Notes under the pieces: model-generated
What the model was told of the DNA's origin: nothing
The model's database searches: none
The model's input: the letters and a program-made list of their open reading frames with translations, nothing else
Shown here: positions 26,740 to 36,900 of the stretch, in pieces
Layout: each line of letters begins with the position of its first letter
How positions within the stretch are numbered: the stretch's first letter is position 1
Position numbers and translations under genes: made by a program
IMG/VR virus record: IMGVR_UViG_3300010430_000212
Span: 1 to 38,525 of that record
DNA length: 38,525 nt
Source: a virus
Strand: one strand, 5' to 3'

Positions 26740-26770
26740 TAAAATTACTCAATGATTTAGAAGAACTCAA
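26740..26770 (-). promoter_or_regulatory. Possible internal promoter of the cargo/RNA polymerase genes
   Basis: On the minus strand TTG (26768-26770) and TAATTTTA (26740-26747) are 20 bases apart, close to the Bacteroidota TTTG-N19-21-TAnnTTTG promoter except for the last base. It lies in the only long gap (80 bases, 26716-26795) of the leftward operon, and a start about 7 bases downstream would leave a short leader before the ATG at 26715. Confidence 0.35.
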
Positions 26771-26795
26771 CAATTCACATTAAAACTTTCTAATA

Positions 26796-29700
26796 CTAAT
26801 TGTTAGATATAGTCACAGAAGTTGTTATGTCATGTATCGTAAATCTTCTGTCAGCAGTATCATTCAGATATGAGAACTTAGCAAATATATGACTGTCACG
26901 CATACGTGCATATCTTTCAGTAAGAGCAGCACCTTGCACTCCCTGTTGAGATTGATACAACGCTCGTGGGACAGTAAATCTCCACTTCCTCATTCTACGC
27001 TTGATGTTACCTCCGACAGTCAAAGGGATCGTTCCTGTATGCTGGTAATCATTCCACATTGTAAGAGACTCCCAAGTGAGAGCTTGATCTACATTGGAAT
27101 CATAAACCTCTGTTAGCCACTCAAAGTTATTGAATATTCCAATGTCACTTACAGCAGGGTTGATGAGAAGAGTCACTGATATTTCTCTATAACTTCCATA
27201 GATGTGACCTCTCGATCCTGCAAAGTCATTATGTCTATGCCACTGATGGAATGAACCACTGGTTCCAAGAACTTTATCAAGATAATTGATTACGTAAAAT
27301 GGTTGATTATCAGTGAAACAGGTATAACCGTTAGTTAGTTCATTATAAATAAGACCGAATTGCTGAGTATTATCTACAAGATAAACTTCACGATATTCCG
27401 GATCATAGAACATATACATAGCTCCGTCAATAGTTCGAGTGAAGTCTTTAGGTTCCAGAATGTTATCCCTAAACCAAGAGTTCATTCCCTTCATCAAAGA
27501 AACCTCTTCAGGACCTTTGGTGAACATGAACATAGATTGATTGATTATGTCAGTCCAATAGAGAGCGTTTGGAGTGAGTAGTAAGTGTCTCCAATGGAAA
27601 CACCCCACATCAGTCTTAGCATAGTCATATCGGTCTAAGATACCACTTATACCAAGAGACAGTTGAGCGATGTCCTGAGTCTGAAGAAGTGCTTGTTCAT
27701 TTACACTCAGAGTTCCGAACGCTTGAGGTTGGAAGAAAGTGAGTTTGTTAGTGACTGTCTTTAGAACTGTCAGGGGACCATACTGCGGATCAACCTCGAT
27801 AAACGCATCAGTTCTGAATTTCAACCAACTATCCTCAACCTCTCCATTGATCTTCTGATCAGATGCATAAACTCGTACATCAAATTTTGTTTGAGCTTCC
27901 CAATCAAAAGGTTTAGGAACGAATAGACGACCAGTATTTTCTTTTGAGTAGACGTTATTATGAAGGTAATAGTCAGTAAGTTGGAGATATTCAATCGTTG
28001 GTGTAGATACATCTGGATCAGTATCCGTATACAATCCTGCAAGATCATGAATGAAACTACTGTCAGTATTGACAAAAACCTTATGGTAGCAATCGTCAAG
28101 ACGATACTCCATATTGATACTTGTCTCAACAGGGAAGTAAATTGCATTTGCCATTACAGCTCCCTTAGTTTCTTGATTCTCATGTGAGTTATATAGGCAA
28201 TCAAAGAACCCAACATATGTATCTCCACCAAAAACGTCAGAGACTATAGGAAAACCTGTCTTATCTTCGATAGGACCAGCAGCTATATATTCATTTAAAG
28301 CTCGTGCATTGTAACTCTGTCCACCAAATCGAGATTCTTTTACTTCACGCCTGTAGTTAAGTAGCTTTATTCCAGCATCATAATCTATACTGTCTGCTTC
28401 CCATGACGCATTTGCACGAATACAGACAAAGTTTATTCCCTTATCTGTTTTATTGGTAGCATTGTTTACAGTATATGTGTGGACACCATTTAGAACAACA
28501 GCAATCGAATCCTGTGTTACAATAGTGCTATCAAGAAATGTTGTAAGGTTATTATCATTGTGTTCGTTTCCAGAGACTAATGCTTCAAGTGCTTGAGGGT
28601 TAAGTAGAGGATCGTAATCCACATATCTTGTTACTTCAAGAGTCAGAGTTCCAAGAGTACCATCAATTTCATCACCTGCTGTAGCAACCACCTGAAGATA
28701 ATCACCAGCATTTGCTACGAGATTCTTGTTAAAAGCTACTTCAGGTGAATGGAACTGGAATGTTTCAGTTACACTTGCAGTCTCTCTCCACCCTTTATGA
28801 AATCTGTCCTGACCTGTACCAGAAGACATATTTCCTATTCCTTGAGCAAGGACGCTTCTATCACTTCCTTCACGCATTACTCGTACAATCTGAAAGCTCT
28901 CAGCTTCGATAGGAATATTATCAACTGTAAATTCGATATACAGAATATGTGCTTCAGTTCTATTCTGTGAAAGATCGGTGCAGAACCTATAATTGTCGGT
29001 AGCAGTATTACTGAATTTTGTACTGATGGAAGGGAATCGAATATCTCCTATCCATTTTACGAATGAACTTCTACCTTTCTCGTCAAAGAATACAATTCCA
29101 AATCGGTAGATTTCATCTCTATGATAACCTACTCTATCTCCTGCGTTCCACGGAGAAGCATATCCCGGATAAGATGGGTTTGCAGCACTCTCATAATTTT
29201 CAGTATAGAATCTGAAAGCATTGTCAGCAGGTTCCTCGTTGATAAAGGTATCTGACATTACAAACTCGTACTTCACATTCGGTCCATCTCCACCGATGGT
29301 TGTACCATCACTTTGGAACATGAATTTATAGTTGTGAGCACCATCACTTGCTAACCAGTTGAAAGGATTTACAGCATCGAAGTCTTCGGGTATATCTGTC
29401 CAATCTCCAATAGGAGTAGAAAGATAATCTTCTACAGTAGGAGGACTTTGAGTTCCATCTATAATATACCAGAAAGCAACACCGTCAGCAAGTATTTCTG
29501 ACGATCTAAGAATGTATGCATTATCAACATAATTGTAATCTGTACCTGTTCGTGAGTTTCCACGAAACCGATAAGCTCTTGCATCATACTCTACATCGAA
29601 GTCATCAATAGTTACGTTCCCTGCAAAGAGAATATTGTTTTTTGTTTCAAGTAATTCTGCACTGAACAATGTAGTTTGAAGCAACCTGATCTCTTCAATC

Positions 29701-30665
29701 GTATAGCTTCCAAGACTCTCTCCTGTATCAGTAAACTCAATGGTTCCACCAGCAGGATCAATTTGTCTTTCTGCTATAATGCGTATTTCCGGATCACCGT
29801 GTAAGGTTGTCCAGTGAACTGCTACAATACGTATCCTACTATAATACAAAGAAGTTATATCAACCTCCATTCGTACTCCTTTATTCGTATTGTCATCAAG
29901 AAAAGAACCAGCAAAGTTTTCAGTATTAGTAGCGTGTACTGATGACTCTGTAAGATTGACAAGATTACTTAATGGACTGAATACTGTTTCTCCACCGTTA
30001 AGTGCATATAACTGATAAGCATATTGAATCCTACCTGAGCGAAGATTTCCACCTACAATAGCATCAAGAGTAGGTTGAGTAAGATCAATATTACCAAGAA
30101 CCTCAAGACGATCTACAGGAAGAGTAGTAAGATCGTTAGTATCAGCATCATAGATAACGTTTAAATATCTAAGTTTATTGTATCCATCCACCCAATAAAC
30201 CTTCTGAATATTTTCTGTCTCGTATCTTGGAATAGCAAGTATAGGATTTTCTGTAGAGAATCCAAGATTCTCTTTATAGATCACATTTCCACCACTCTGA
30301 ACATAAGCAGGGTTTATAGTCTTAAATGATGTTCCTGCAAGATTTTCAATATCTACTATTGGAACTTTTATAATAAAGTCTTCATCAACAGTTGGGTTAG
30401 GAGGACCACTAACATTTTCTGTGAGAAAGATTATAATGTCATCTCTCAGAATACAATACCCTACTATGATAACAGGGTTTGATGATGTTCCAGATAGATC
30501 AAGACGCTTAATTGTGCCTTCCATATCTTCAAGCGCACCACTTGTAATACCATCCTGAGTAAGTATGCGAATATTATTAGCATCGTAATAATGCCTGTTA
30601 TCATACTTATTTTTGGATGAATCCTGATCCATCCCTGCTGAAAACTCGTTTGTAACTTTTCCCAT
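26796..30665 (-). CDS. Tail 'muzzle' / P22 gp10-like stabilization protein
   Basis: The 1,289-aa protein opens with VTNEFSAGMDQDSSKNKYDN and then YYDANNIRILTQDGITSGALEDMEG. This opening is typical of the crAss-like tail stabilization protein, called the muzzle in the crAss001 structure and related to P22 gp10. The rest is mostly beta-rich with no membrane or coiled segments, as expected for a multi-blade or barrel tail-tip protein. It would close the tail tip and open on contact with the host. Its ATG overlaps the previous gene's TAA by one base (TAATG), so the connector protein and the muzzle are likely made in step. It ends with TAG. Family assignment comes from the N-terminal pattern and gene order. 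Confidence 0.82.
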   Translation of the reverse strand: MGKVTNEFSAGMDQDSSKNKYDNRHYYDANNIRILTQDGITSGALEDMEGTIKRLDLSGTSSNPVIIVGYCILRDDIIIFLTENVSGPPNPTVDEDFIIKVPIVDIENLAGTSFKTINPAYVQSGGNVIYKENLGFSTENPILAIPRYETENIQKVYWVDGYNKLRYLNVIYDADTNDLTTLPVDRLEVLGNIDLTQPTLDAIVGGNLRSGRIQYAYQLYALNGGETVFSPLSNLVNLTESSVHATNTENFAGSFLDDNTNKGVRMEVDITSLYYSRIRIVAVHWTTLHGDPEIRIIAERQIDPAGGTIEFTDTGESLGSYTIEEIRLLQTTLFSAELLETKNNILFAGNVTIDDFDVEYDARAYRFRGNSRTGTDYNYVDNAYILRSSEILADGVAFWYIIDGTQSPPTVEDYLSTPIGDWTDIPEDFDAVNPFNWLASDGAHNYKFMFQSDGTTIGGDGPNVKYEFVMSDTFINEEPADNAFRFYTENYESAANPSYPGYASPWNAGDRVGYHRDEIYRFGIVFFDEKGRSSFVKWIGDIRFPSISTKFSNTATDNYRFCTDLSQNRTEAHILYIEFTVDNIPIEAESFQIVRVMREGSDRSVLAQGIGNMSSGTGQDRFHKGWRETASVTETFQFHSPEVAFNKNLVANAGDYLQVVATAGDEIDGTLGTLTLEVTRYVDYDPLLNPQALEALVSGNEHNDNNLTTFLDSTIVTQDSIAVVLNGVHTYTVNNATNKTDKGINFVCIRANASWEADSIDYDAGIKLLNYRREVKESRFGGQSYNARALNEYIAAGPIEDKTGFPIVSDVFGGDTYVGFFDCLYNSHENQETKGAVMANAIYFPVETSINMEYRLDDCYHKVFVNTDSSFIHDLAGLYTDTDPDVSTPTIEYLQLTDYYLHNNVYSKENTGRLFVPKPFDWEAQTKFDVRVYASDQKINGEVEDSWLKFRTDAFIEVDPQYGPLTVLKTVTNKLTFFQPQAFGTLSVNEQALLQTQDIAQLSLGISGILDRYDYAKTDVGCFHWRHLLLTPNALYWTDIINQSMFMFTKGPEEVSLMKGMNSWFRDNILEPKDFTRTIDGAMYMFYDPEYREVYLVDNTQQFGLIYNELTNGYTCFTDNQPFYVINYLDKVLGTSGSFHQWHRHNDFAGSRGHIYGSYREISVTLLINPAVSDIGIFNNFEWLTEVYDSNVDQALTWESLTMWNDYQHTGTIPLTVGGNIKRRMRKWRFTVPRALYQSQQGVQGAALTERYARMRDSHIFAKFSYLNDTADRRFTIHDITTSVTISNN

Positions 30666-31402
30666 TACCGTCCGAGATTATTATGAAGTATAAGTCTTTC
30701 GCTATCAGGAGAATAGATAAATGAAGCATCGTGCAGATCAGTATGAATCCGAAGTCGTAGAAACCTATTCTTGATAGATTCCATTTCATCAATAGAGGGA
30801 ATCTGAGCTTTTGTTCCAGCAGCTCCGATGTACCAAGCTCGATCTACTTCAAGTTTGTTATATTTTCTCTCTGTGAGATGATCCTGCATAAAAAGCCTGA
30901 ATCCTATTCTCTCCGCAATAAATGCCTGTACAGCCATGATGAACTTAATATCATCAGGAACCATTGGCATCCCTAAAGAATTTGTAGGAAATGCTTTATA
31001 ATGCAATTCTACCTGTCCCTCCTCGAAGGATGTGAAGATGTAGTTGTTATTGAGCGTGTACGAGTATTGAGATTCTCGTGAGAACATTTGTTCCATATCC
31101 TTTAAGAAAGAACTTGACTTACAGACCATTGGAAGTTTCGATTCATAATCTCTTGCAAGATAAACTGAATGAACATCGTTTGGTAATTCTCCACGAAAGT
31201 TTACTATATCAATAGGATTAGGCATAGTGTCACTTCCATCAGTAACTTTATCAACCAAAGGTTGAGGAGCACCGATCAGTGACATTACATCCCATATCCA
31301 TTCAATTACTTCATCAAATTTGATCTCAAGATCGAATCCATAATCCCTATAGACACGTTCAATAACATAAGCTACATCAACATATTTGCCTGTTAAGCTC
31401 AT
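30665..31402 (-). CDS. Tail connector / ring protein (P22 gp4-like)
   Basis: The 245-aa protein begins with helices (SLTGKYVDVAYVIERVYRDYGF...VIEWIWDVMSLIGAP). A strand region follows (NFRGELPNDVHSVYLARDY). Then comes the segment YTLNNNYIFTSFEEGQVELH, a pattern I associate with P22 gp4-like and tail-tubular connector proteins (inputs of YxxFxxG and VPDDIKF...AVQAFIAERI). C-terminal helices complete the fold. In short-tailed phages such proteins form a ring below the portal. It lies directly before the muzzle gene with a one-base overlap. Which ring of the crAss001 tail it corresponds to cannot be told from sequence alone. Confidence 0.78.
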   Translation of the reverse strand: MSLTGKYVDVAYVIERVYRDYGFDLEIKFDEVIEWIWDVMSLIGAPQPLVDKVTDGSDTMPNPIDIVNFRGELPNDVHSVYLARDYESKLPMVCKSSSFLKDMEQMFSRESQYSYTLNNNYIFTSFEEGQVELHYKAFPTNSLGMPMVPDDIKFIMAVQAFIAERIGFRLFMQDHLTERKYNKLEVDRAWYIGAAGTKAQIPSIDEMESIKNRFLRLRIHTDLHDASFIYSPDSERLILHNNLGR

Positions 31403-31414
31403 CGTTGAATAATT

Positions 31415-31705
31415 TTACATTGTAGGTGTATCGACAAAGGAGAACATTTTACTCTCATCCTCAGTCGGTTTAACTTCGTCAAAAGGATTCTTGGTAGTGA
31501 CGTACTCTTTACGTTCGTCAATATATTCAGCATCCTCCTCATCTTTGGGTGTTCCGTACTTACTCTCAGTAACGATGTAACCGCCTTCAACCTTGCGTAC
31601 TTCCTTACTGTGACTCAAGCCGTTTTTCTCCCAAGATTTACGAAAAGTGACGGTTGTGTTTCCATCCTTTCCTGTCTCTTTGGTCATATTAAGTCTTTCG
31701 CTCAT
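31415..31705 (-). CDS. Small hydrophilic protein of the tail operon
   Basis: I use the ATG at 31705 (MSERLNMTKETG, 96 aa); an upstream in-frame start at 31750 and a Met at 31687 are alternatives, the last lying one base after the previous gene's TAA. There is no membrane segment. A strand-rich middle (TVTFRKSWEKNG, VRKVEGGYIVTESKYGT) is followed by an acidic, Glu/Lys-rich tail ending SFVDTPTM. The composition suits a small virion or assembly protein. The gene starts inside the end of the 170-aa gene and is 12 bases before the connector gene. No family is recognised. Confidence 0.6.
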   Translation of the reverse strand: MSERLNMTKETGKDGNTTVTFRKSWEKNGLSHSKEVRKVEGGYIVTESKYGTPKDEEDAEYIDERKEYVTTKNPFDEVKPTEDESKMFSFVDTPTM

Positions 31706-32201
31706 GTCGTATTTTTGGTTTTTGTTCGTAAAAATCAACCTCAATATCATCGTCTTGAATAACTCTTGCTAACTCACGCTTGTTAGCTCTGGTCATTACA
31801 AGAGAGTATGCTGTGTTATTTGGAACTGAACAAGTACTCTTGTCCCAAAACCATTTACAGTTGTACCCGTTGAAATGCTTATTCAAATGATATACTAACC
31901 GTTTGGTTTTTTTCGCTACCTCATCTCTTGCCCACAATAACTTTGTTGCTTTCCAATCCGGTCTTAGATATCGTTTGTCGATGTCACCCTCCGGAGTCAT
32001 TGCAACAATTACCTTTTGCTTTCTGATACCAACGCTTCCCAAAGAAGGCATATTAAAGTCTCTACCTTCTAAGATGATACTTTGTATTACTTGTTCTATG
32101 AACGTCATCCAGACACGCTTAAACGTGCGAAAATCGGTAGGTCTGGAAGCACTCTGCTTATAGAACTTAAAGATTTCTTTAATCCCTTGCTTCTCCTGCA
32201 T
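31689..32201 (-). CDS. Conserved crAss-like structural-operon protein (possible HU/IHF-like segment)
   Basis: The 170-aa protein contains IILEGRDFNMPSLGSVGIRK, which resembles the strand-turn (G...P..G...I) of HU/IHF-type proteins, after a helical start (IKEIFKFYKQSASRPTDFRT). The second half (YHLNKHFNGYNCKWFWDKST) followed by YSLVMTRANKRELARVI is a pattern I associate with a conserved gene beside the ring proteins of crAss-like phages. It is basic and aromatic. It may bind DNA in the head-tail connector or be a small virion part. The ATG lies 23 bases inside the end of the upstream ring gene, which suggests coupling. Crassvirales genomes carry genes annotated IHF in this region; whether this is one is unproven. 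Confidence 0.6.
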   Translation of the reverse strand: MQEKQGIKEIFKFYKQSASRPTDFRTFKRVWMTFIEQVIQSIILEGRDFNMPSLGSVGIRKQKVIVAMTPEGDIDKRYLRPDWKATKLLWARDEVAKKTKRLVYHLNKHFNGYNCKWFWDKSTCSVPNNTAYSLVMTRANKRELARVIQDDDIEVDFYEQKPKIRHERKT

Positions 32202-32892
32202 CTAATGTATCAGTTCCATCATTAACGACATCACTCGGAGCTTGAGCTTGTGGAGCAATACGTTCTTTGATGATTAAGTTTTCAATGTCATCTCTCATTG
32301 CTCTACTTATTGGATAGTTTCCATCGTCTGAATACAAGGAATTTCCTGCACTGTCCTTAAACTGTGCAACCTGTGTAGGATTCTGGAACACTCCAATAAC
32401 GTCAATGTATTGAATGGGTTTATGATAGAGACTATTACTGATCAGATAAATCCTGCGATCCAACAGGAAAGCGTAAACTTCATTTCTATTGAAGCGTCCG
32501 TTTCCTGAATGGATTGCACGATCATAACTAACAAGATTGAACTTAGTCGATAATCTATCGGCAGGTCCAATCCTTGTAAAAGTACCTTCATAATTCCTGC
32601 GATCAATACTCTCAGGAATATCAACTGTCGTCTTCAGCATATACTTGCCTGAAGGAATAGTAGGATGTACAGAGGAATCAACTTGCTCAGTCTCAATGCT
32701 TCCAAGAGTTTGCGTGAAGACATCATCTATCACCCTAAGATTCTTGTCAAATTTCTGCTTTAGTAATCTTGCTCTGGTACTATGCACCATGTCCTTGATC
32801 TGATCAATGTCGATATTATCATCATCTCCGACCTTACCCCTGACAGTCTCAAGAATACTATGAGCGATCTGATTTAGTGTTACGTTGTACAT
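32179..32892 (-). CDS. Tail-barrel ring protein (crAss-like)
   Basis: The 237-aa protein opens MYNVTLNQIAHSILETVRGK, continues with an acidic helix (DDDNIDIDQIKDMVHSTRAR) and then LIKQ-like and IDDVFTQTLG segments. The middle has strands of the type KYMLKTTVDIPESIDRR, FTRIGPADRLSTKFNLVSY and GRFNRNEVYAFLLDRRIYL. I associate this order with the ring proteins that stack below the portal in crAss-like phages. No membrane segment or enzyme motif. The last residues (APQAQAPSDVVNDGTD) are disordered. Twelve bases separate it from the preceding 93-aa gene. Which ring it forms is not decided here. Confidence 0.75.
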   Translation of the reverse strand: MYNVTLNQIAHSILETVRGKVGDDDNIDIDQIKDMVHSTRARLLKQKFDKNLRVIDDVFTQTLGSIETEQVDSSVHPTIPSGKYMLKTTVDIPESIDRRNYEGTFTRIGPADRLSTKFNLVSYDRAIHSGNGRFNRNEVYAFLLDRRIYLISNSLYHKPIQYIDVIGVFQNPTQVAQFKDSAGNSLYSDDGNYPISRAMRDDIENLIIKERIAPQAQAPSDVVNDGTDTLDAGEARD

Positions 32893-32904
32893 CTCTAATT
32901 GCTT

Positions 32905-33186
32905 TTAAAAGTCAATCATAAATTCCGTGTGACAAATGTTGTTTATCTGCTGAGCAACATCTCTCGCCTCTTCGGTAGTAAAGAAGTTTACGTTCTCATA
33001 ATCGTCGGAGTCGAAATAATCTATCATAATCCGAACAAGATATCTGAGAACACGTAACTTCATTTCGGGACATTCAAGTTTATCTGTCCCTAACCTCTGA
33101 GCATAAGCAAGATTACTTCCATACTCTACAAACGCTAAGCGTATGTTGTAGAGATAACCATTAATTTCGTCTGCCGTTGCTGCCAT
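32905..33186 (-). CDS. Small helical protein of the structural operon
   Basis: The 93-aa product is mainly helical (NGYLYNIRLAFVEYGSNLAYA, EMKLRVLRYLVRIMIDYFDS) with an acidic loop (DSDDYENVNF) and a short C-terminal helix containing one Cys. No signal, membrane segment or known motif is visible. It is six bases from the 143-aa gene and twelve bases from the ring-protein gene, so it is co-expressed with them and may be a small connector or assembly protein. Family unknown. Confidence 0.6.
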   Translation of the reverse strand: MAATADEINGYLYNIRLAFVEYGSNLAYAQRLGTDKLECPEMKLRVLRYLVRIMIDYFDSDDYENVNFFTTEEARDVAQQINNICHTEFMIDF

Positions 33187-33192
33187 TAGGTT

Positions 33193-33624
33193 TTAAGTGT
33201 TAGGTTGGTCCTTAACCTCTTCAGCCTCCTGAACATCTTCAGGTTCTTTAACAGGTGCAGGTTTTCCGTTTGAAATAATTCCGAGAGCTTTCCAGCTTCT
33301 CATCTCTTTTACAGATACTTTCAAACCTTTCAGTTTGTCGAGTGCGAACGCTGGAAATGTAATGTCTACCTCAACGTCCAAGAGTTTCCGCATTTCTTCT
33401 GTAAATGCTTCAGGGTCAGCGATGCTGAAACGCTCAGGATTTGCAGGATCAGGTTTTCCATTCTCCTTTACGAACTCGTCACGTTTCTTCTGAAACTTGG
33501 TAATAGCCTTCTCGACTTCATCGAAAGATTCTGCAAGGTCCCAAGCAAGTTGAGCATCGTCAAACTTGGTTTCGACCAGTACTTTCAATGCTTCTTCATT
33601 AGCCACTAATACTTCTAATTTCAT
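33193..33624 (-). CDS. Helical assembly-type phage protein, 143 aa
   Basis: The layout is a short strand (MKLEVLVANEEALKVLVE), a long helix pair (AQLAWDLAESFDEVEKAITK and QKKRDEFVKENG), a helix with EAFTEEMRKLLDVEVDI, then VSVKEMRSWKALGII and a Glu-rich tail. This order resembles small phage proteins annotated DUF1617, but I cannot confirm that. It has no membrane segment. A 30-base AT-rich gap separates it from the upstream 107-aa gene. Likely a small virion or assembly protein. Confidence 0.6.
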   Translation of the reverse strand: MKLEVLVANEEALKVLVETKFDDAQLAWDLAESFDEVEKAITKFQKKRDEFVKENGKPDPANPERFSIADPEAFTEEMRKLLDVEVDITFPAFALDKLKGLKVSVKEMRSWKALGIISNGKPAPVKEPEDVQEAEEVKDQPNT

Positions 33625-33654
33625 AATAATTAAATGTTTAAGTTAAAAAATAGA

Positions 33655-33978
33655 TTATTCAAATTTATCACCATAAATCAGATTCAATTCTTCATCTTCC
33701 ATTATGATTGCGTAATCTTCAGACTGTGCTTTCATAGTAGTAGTAGCAAGACCAGAATCAAAGTTTGCTAAAAACGTTGCCTGATCAATACTATACCATG
33801 CTTGTACAGGATTATCCCTGTTTGTTCGTGCTGCTGCATCCTTATAAATATCTACACGAAACCTAAAGTTTGCATCCAGAAAATCAAGGGTGCAGAAATC
33901 GCAAACCAAAATTGCTGATGTCCATACATCACCATACTGATTTGTAACACTTTGACCTCCAATTAATGTCTTTGCCAT
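33655..33978 (-). CDS. Small protein after the fibre gene
   Basis: The 107-aa product is a compact, beta-leaning protein (GGQSVTNQYGDVWTSAILVC, DANFRFRVDIYKDAAARTN, MEDEELNLIYGDKF) with two Cys in CDFC. Its ATG is five bases from the stop of the fibre gene, so it is translated with the fibre and may be a fibre partner, tip or assembly factor. No family is recognised. Confidence 0.55.
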   Translation of the reverse strand: MAKTLIGGQSVTNQYGDVWTSAILVCDFCTLDFLDANFRFRVDIYKDAAARTNRDNPVQAWYSIDQATFLANFDSGLATTTMKAQSEDYAIIMEDEELNLIYGDKFE

Positions 33979-33983
33979 ATCGT

Positions 33984-36900
33984 TTAATTTTTAAGTGATT
34001 CAAGTTCTGCGACCCGTTTTTCGAGCCGTTCAATCTTCTGTTCGTGAGATTCAGTGATCTTATAATGATGCTTAAAAGCATTATGTAAATGTAGTGGAAA
34101 ATAAGTGTCGTTTATGGTAAGAGTCTTCATTTTATCGTCCATAGCGTTTACCATACTTGGCATCAAAGGTTCAATGTCATTTGCAATCCATCCTATCTCA
34201 TTATAAGACGAACCATCCTTTCTGTCGAAAGTCTTAATATCGAGAGAAGTAAGAAATTTAACAGAGTCAAACTCCCACGGTTTGATGTTCTCTTTCAATC
34301 TTATATCAGATGTCTGAGCGTGGATTCTATTTACAGTTTCTCCTGATCCTGTAGTATATCTCATGTATCCACTTCCAGCAGCAGAACCCATATTTCCAAA
34401 GTAGATATATCCAAGAGTATCTATACCAAAGTCATTTGCTGTAGCGAATGATGTTGCTACATTAATGCAGAATCCTCCGCTTGTACCTAATGCACTATCA
34501 TCCCATCCGAAAACCACACGAGTTGATGTTGCCTGTCTCAGGAGATGGGTAATATCCTGACTGGTAGTTTCTGATCTCCAATAGAAAAATGAATTGTAAT
34601 CAAAGGAAAGGAGTGTTATATAGTCGCTTACTCCTGCACCTCGGACTAAAATGTTGAACCTCGAACTCTGATTGGTAGTGGACAGAGATTGACAAGCCAT
34701 AACAACATAAGCATTATGTCCTGATGAACCTCTTGAGTGCATACTTATTGCTGAATAATCGTGCAGTCCATACTGTGAAACATCAGAACTCCTACTAAGA
34801 TGAATAGCTCTATTTGGTAGAGATGTTGGGAAATCTACCCATGCTGCATAAGTATAGTTGGCATAAGTAGTTATACCTCCATCACCTGCATCAGGTTCAA
34901 CCACAAGGGCAACATTAGCGTTAGATGCAACGTTTATTCCTACATTTCCACCAGTGTACGTAATACCGTTTGTATCTGTACTCCACGGTGATGCAGGAAC
35001 GGCTGCAATCGCTGCAAATACCGCAGACGAAGCAGGGATATGATCACTGTCATTGGTGAGGGACGTTTCGATTGTGTCTACTGTGGTCCCGGCAGAAAGA
35101 GCAATTTCCGTAACGTCCAATGTTGTACCATCGAATGTTAAATTAGCCGAATAAAGAAAATCAGTTCCACCCCCGTGCATGTAGGGGATTCGTGACGATG
35201 ATCCGTATGAAGGAATCGCAACTGCTGCAATAGCATCAAATACAGCTCCGGACGTTGGTATGTTGCTATCGTTATTGGATAAGACAGTTTCGATAGTATC
35301 AACAGCACCTCCGGTAGCTAAAGCAAAACTTCCATGTATTGTAAGTTTCTGATTGTAATCAAGAGTCATCCCTATGGTAAGGGTAGAAGTAGTACGAGTC
35401 CAGAACTCAAGATTGGTTGCATCTATATCGGATGCTGTAGTTCCCATTGATCTTGCACGAAGAGTACTTGCAAGTCCAGAACCAAGTGAAGGTCCATTGA
35501 AGAACAGTAATTCTCCAATAATATTATCTCCTGAGATACTTGCTCCACCAATCTGTACTGCTCCAAAATTTGCAGTACCACTATCATAGACGTAGAGTGA
35601 CTTTCCCGGAGCAGTATAAGCTGCTTGACTTGCACCAATGATTACATTATCGGTAAAGAAGGAATCTCCTAATACTCTTAGATTGTATGTAGAACTTGAG
35701 GCAAGATTGATTCCAACGTTTCCTGAACCATAAGTGATTCCATTAGTATCAGTTGTCCACTGACTTGAAGTTACGGCTCCTACAGCACCGAAAACGGCTC
35801 CTGAAGTAGGAAGATGTGTATCATCGTCAGTCAATATTGTCTCAATGGTATCTACTGTTGCTCCTGTCCCTAATTTGAGACTGTCAGATTCCATCAACCC
35901 TGTTACATTAACTCCACCATTTGTTGTAGCAAGTTTAACACCACCGTTATAATACAGGCTTGTAGCAGCATTAGCATACGCTAAGAAGAAGGTGCTGAAA
36001 CCTGTCCATGCTGTTCCATCATCTGAATGATCAAAACGAAGGAATGTATTATCCCATGCAAATCGCATAGCTTCAGCAGAAGTATTTACAAGTTCAATAC
36101 CAGCATCACTATTTCGTGCAGATAGAATATGATTCTGACCTGCTGGTGCATTTACAATAAGATAAGTGCCATCATACTTGAAGTTATCACTGTAATCGAA
36201 ATCCGTTCCACCAGAATTTGAATATGGAACCTGATCATTTGTACCGACTGTTACTCCACCTATACTTGATACTGCTCTCTTTGTAATGAGTCCTGTTGAA
36301 TCATCAATAGCTAAAACGTGATCTTCTGTATCATCAGATCCAAGTCCAGTTATTTCCATTGATCCATCCTCATTGAAATTCCAATAAGCTGTATCATCAG
36401 AATTTCTAACCCTAAGTACTCTTGTTTTAGGAGTAGTTGCAGGATCTTTAATTGTCAGGAAAGTAAAAGAATCAGATGTTATACCTATTCCCATGTATCC
36501 TCCATCAGCAACAATAGAGTACAATAAAAATGAAGTTGGTACTCTAATAGTTCCTGCCGTAGCTGATGTTACCGACATACGCATAGCGACAGAAGAGGTA
36601 ACTGTTAATCTGTACTCACTCGAACTACCACCGTCTACTTCTAAGACTCCATTATCAACATCATAATCCATTCCAGCAGCCTCATCAATGACACTTCCAT
36701 CTCCAATTATGACGTTATGACTACCTGTTGTGAGAGTTCCCCATGACACATCTCCTATTCCTAAACTTGCAACAGACCTCTTACTAACTAATCCTGTAGA
36801 ATCATCTATTGCGAGAATATGATCTTCTGTATCATCAGAACCCAATTCAGGGATTAAAATACCACCATCATCTTGAACAGCAAACGTGTCAGCTCCTACT

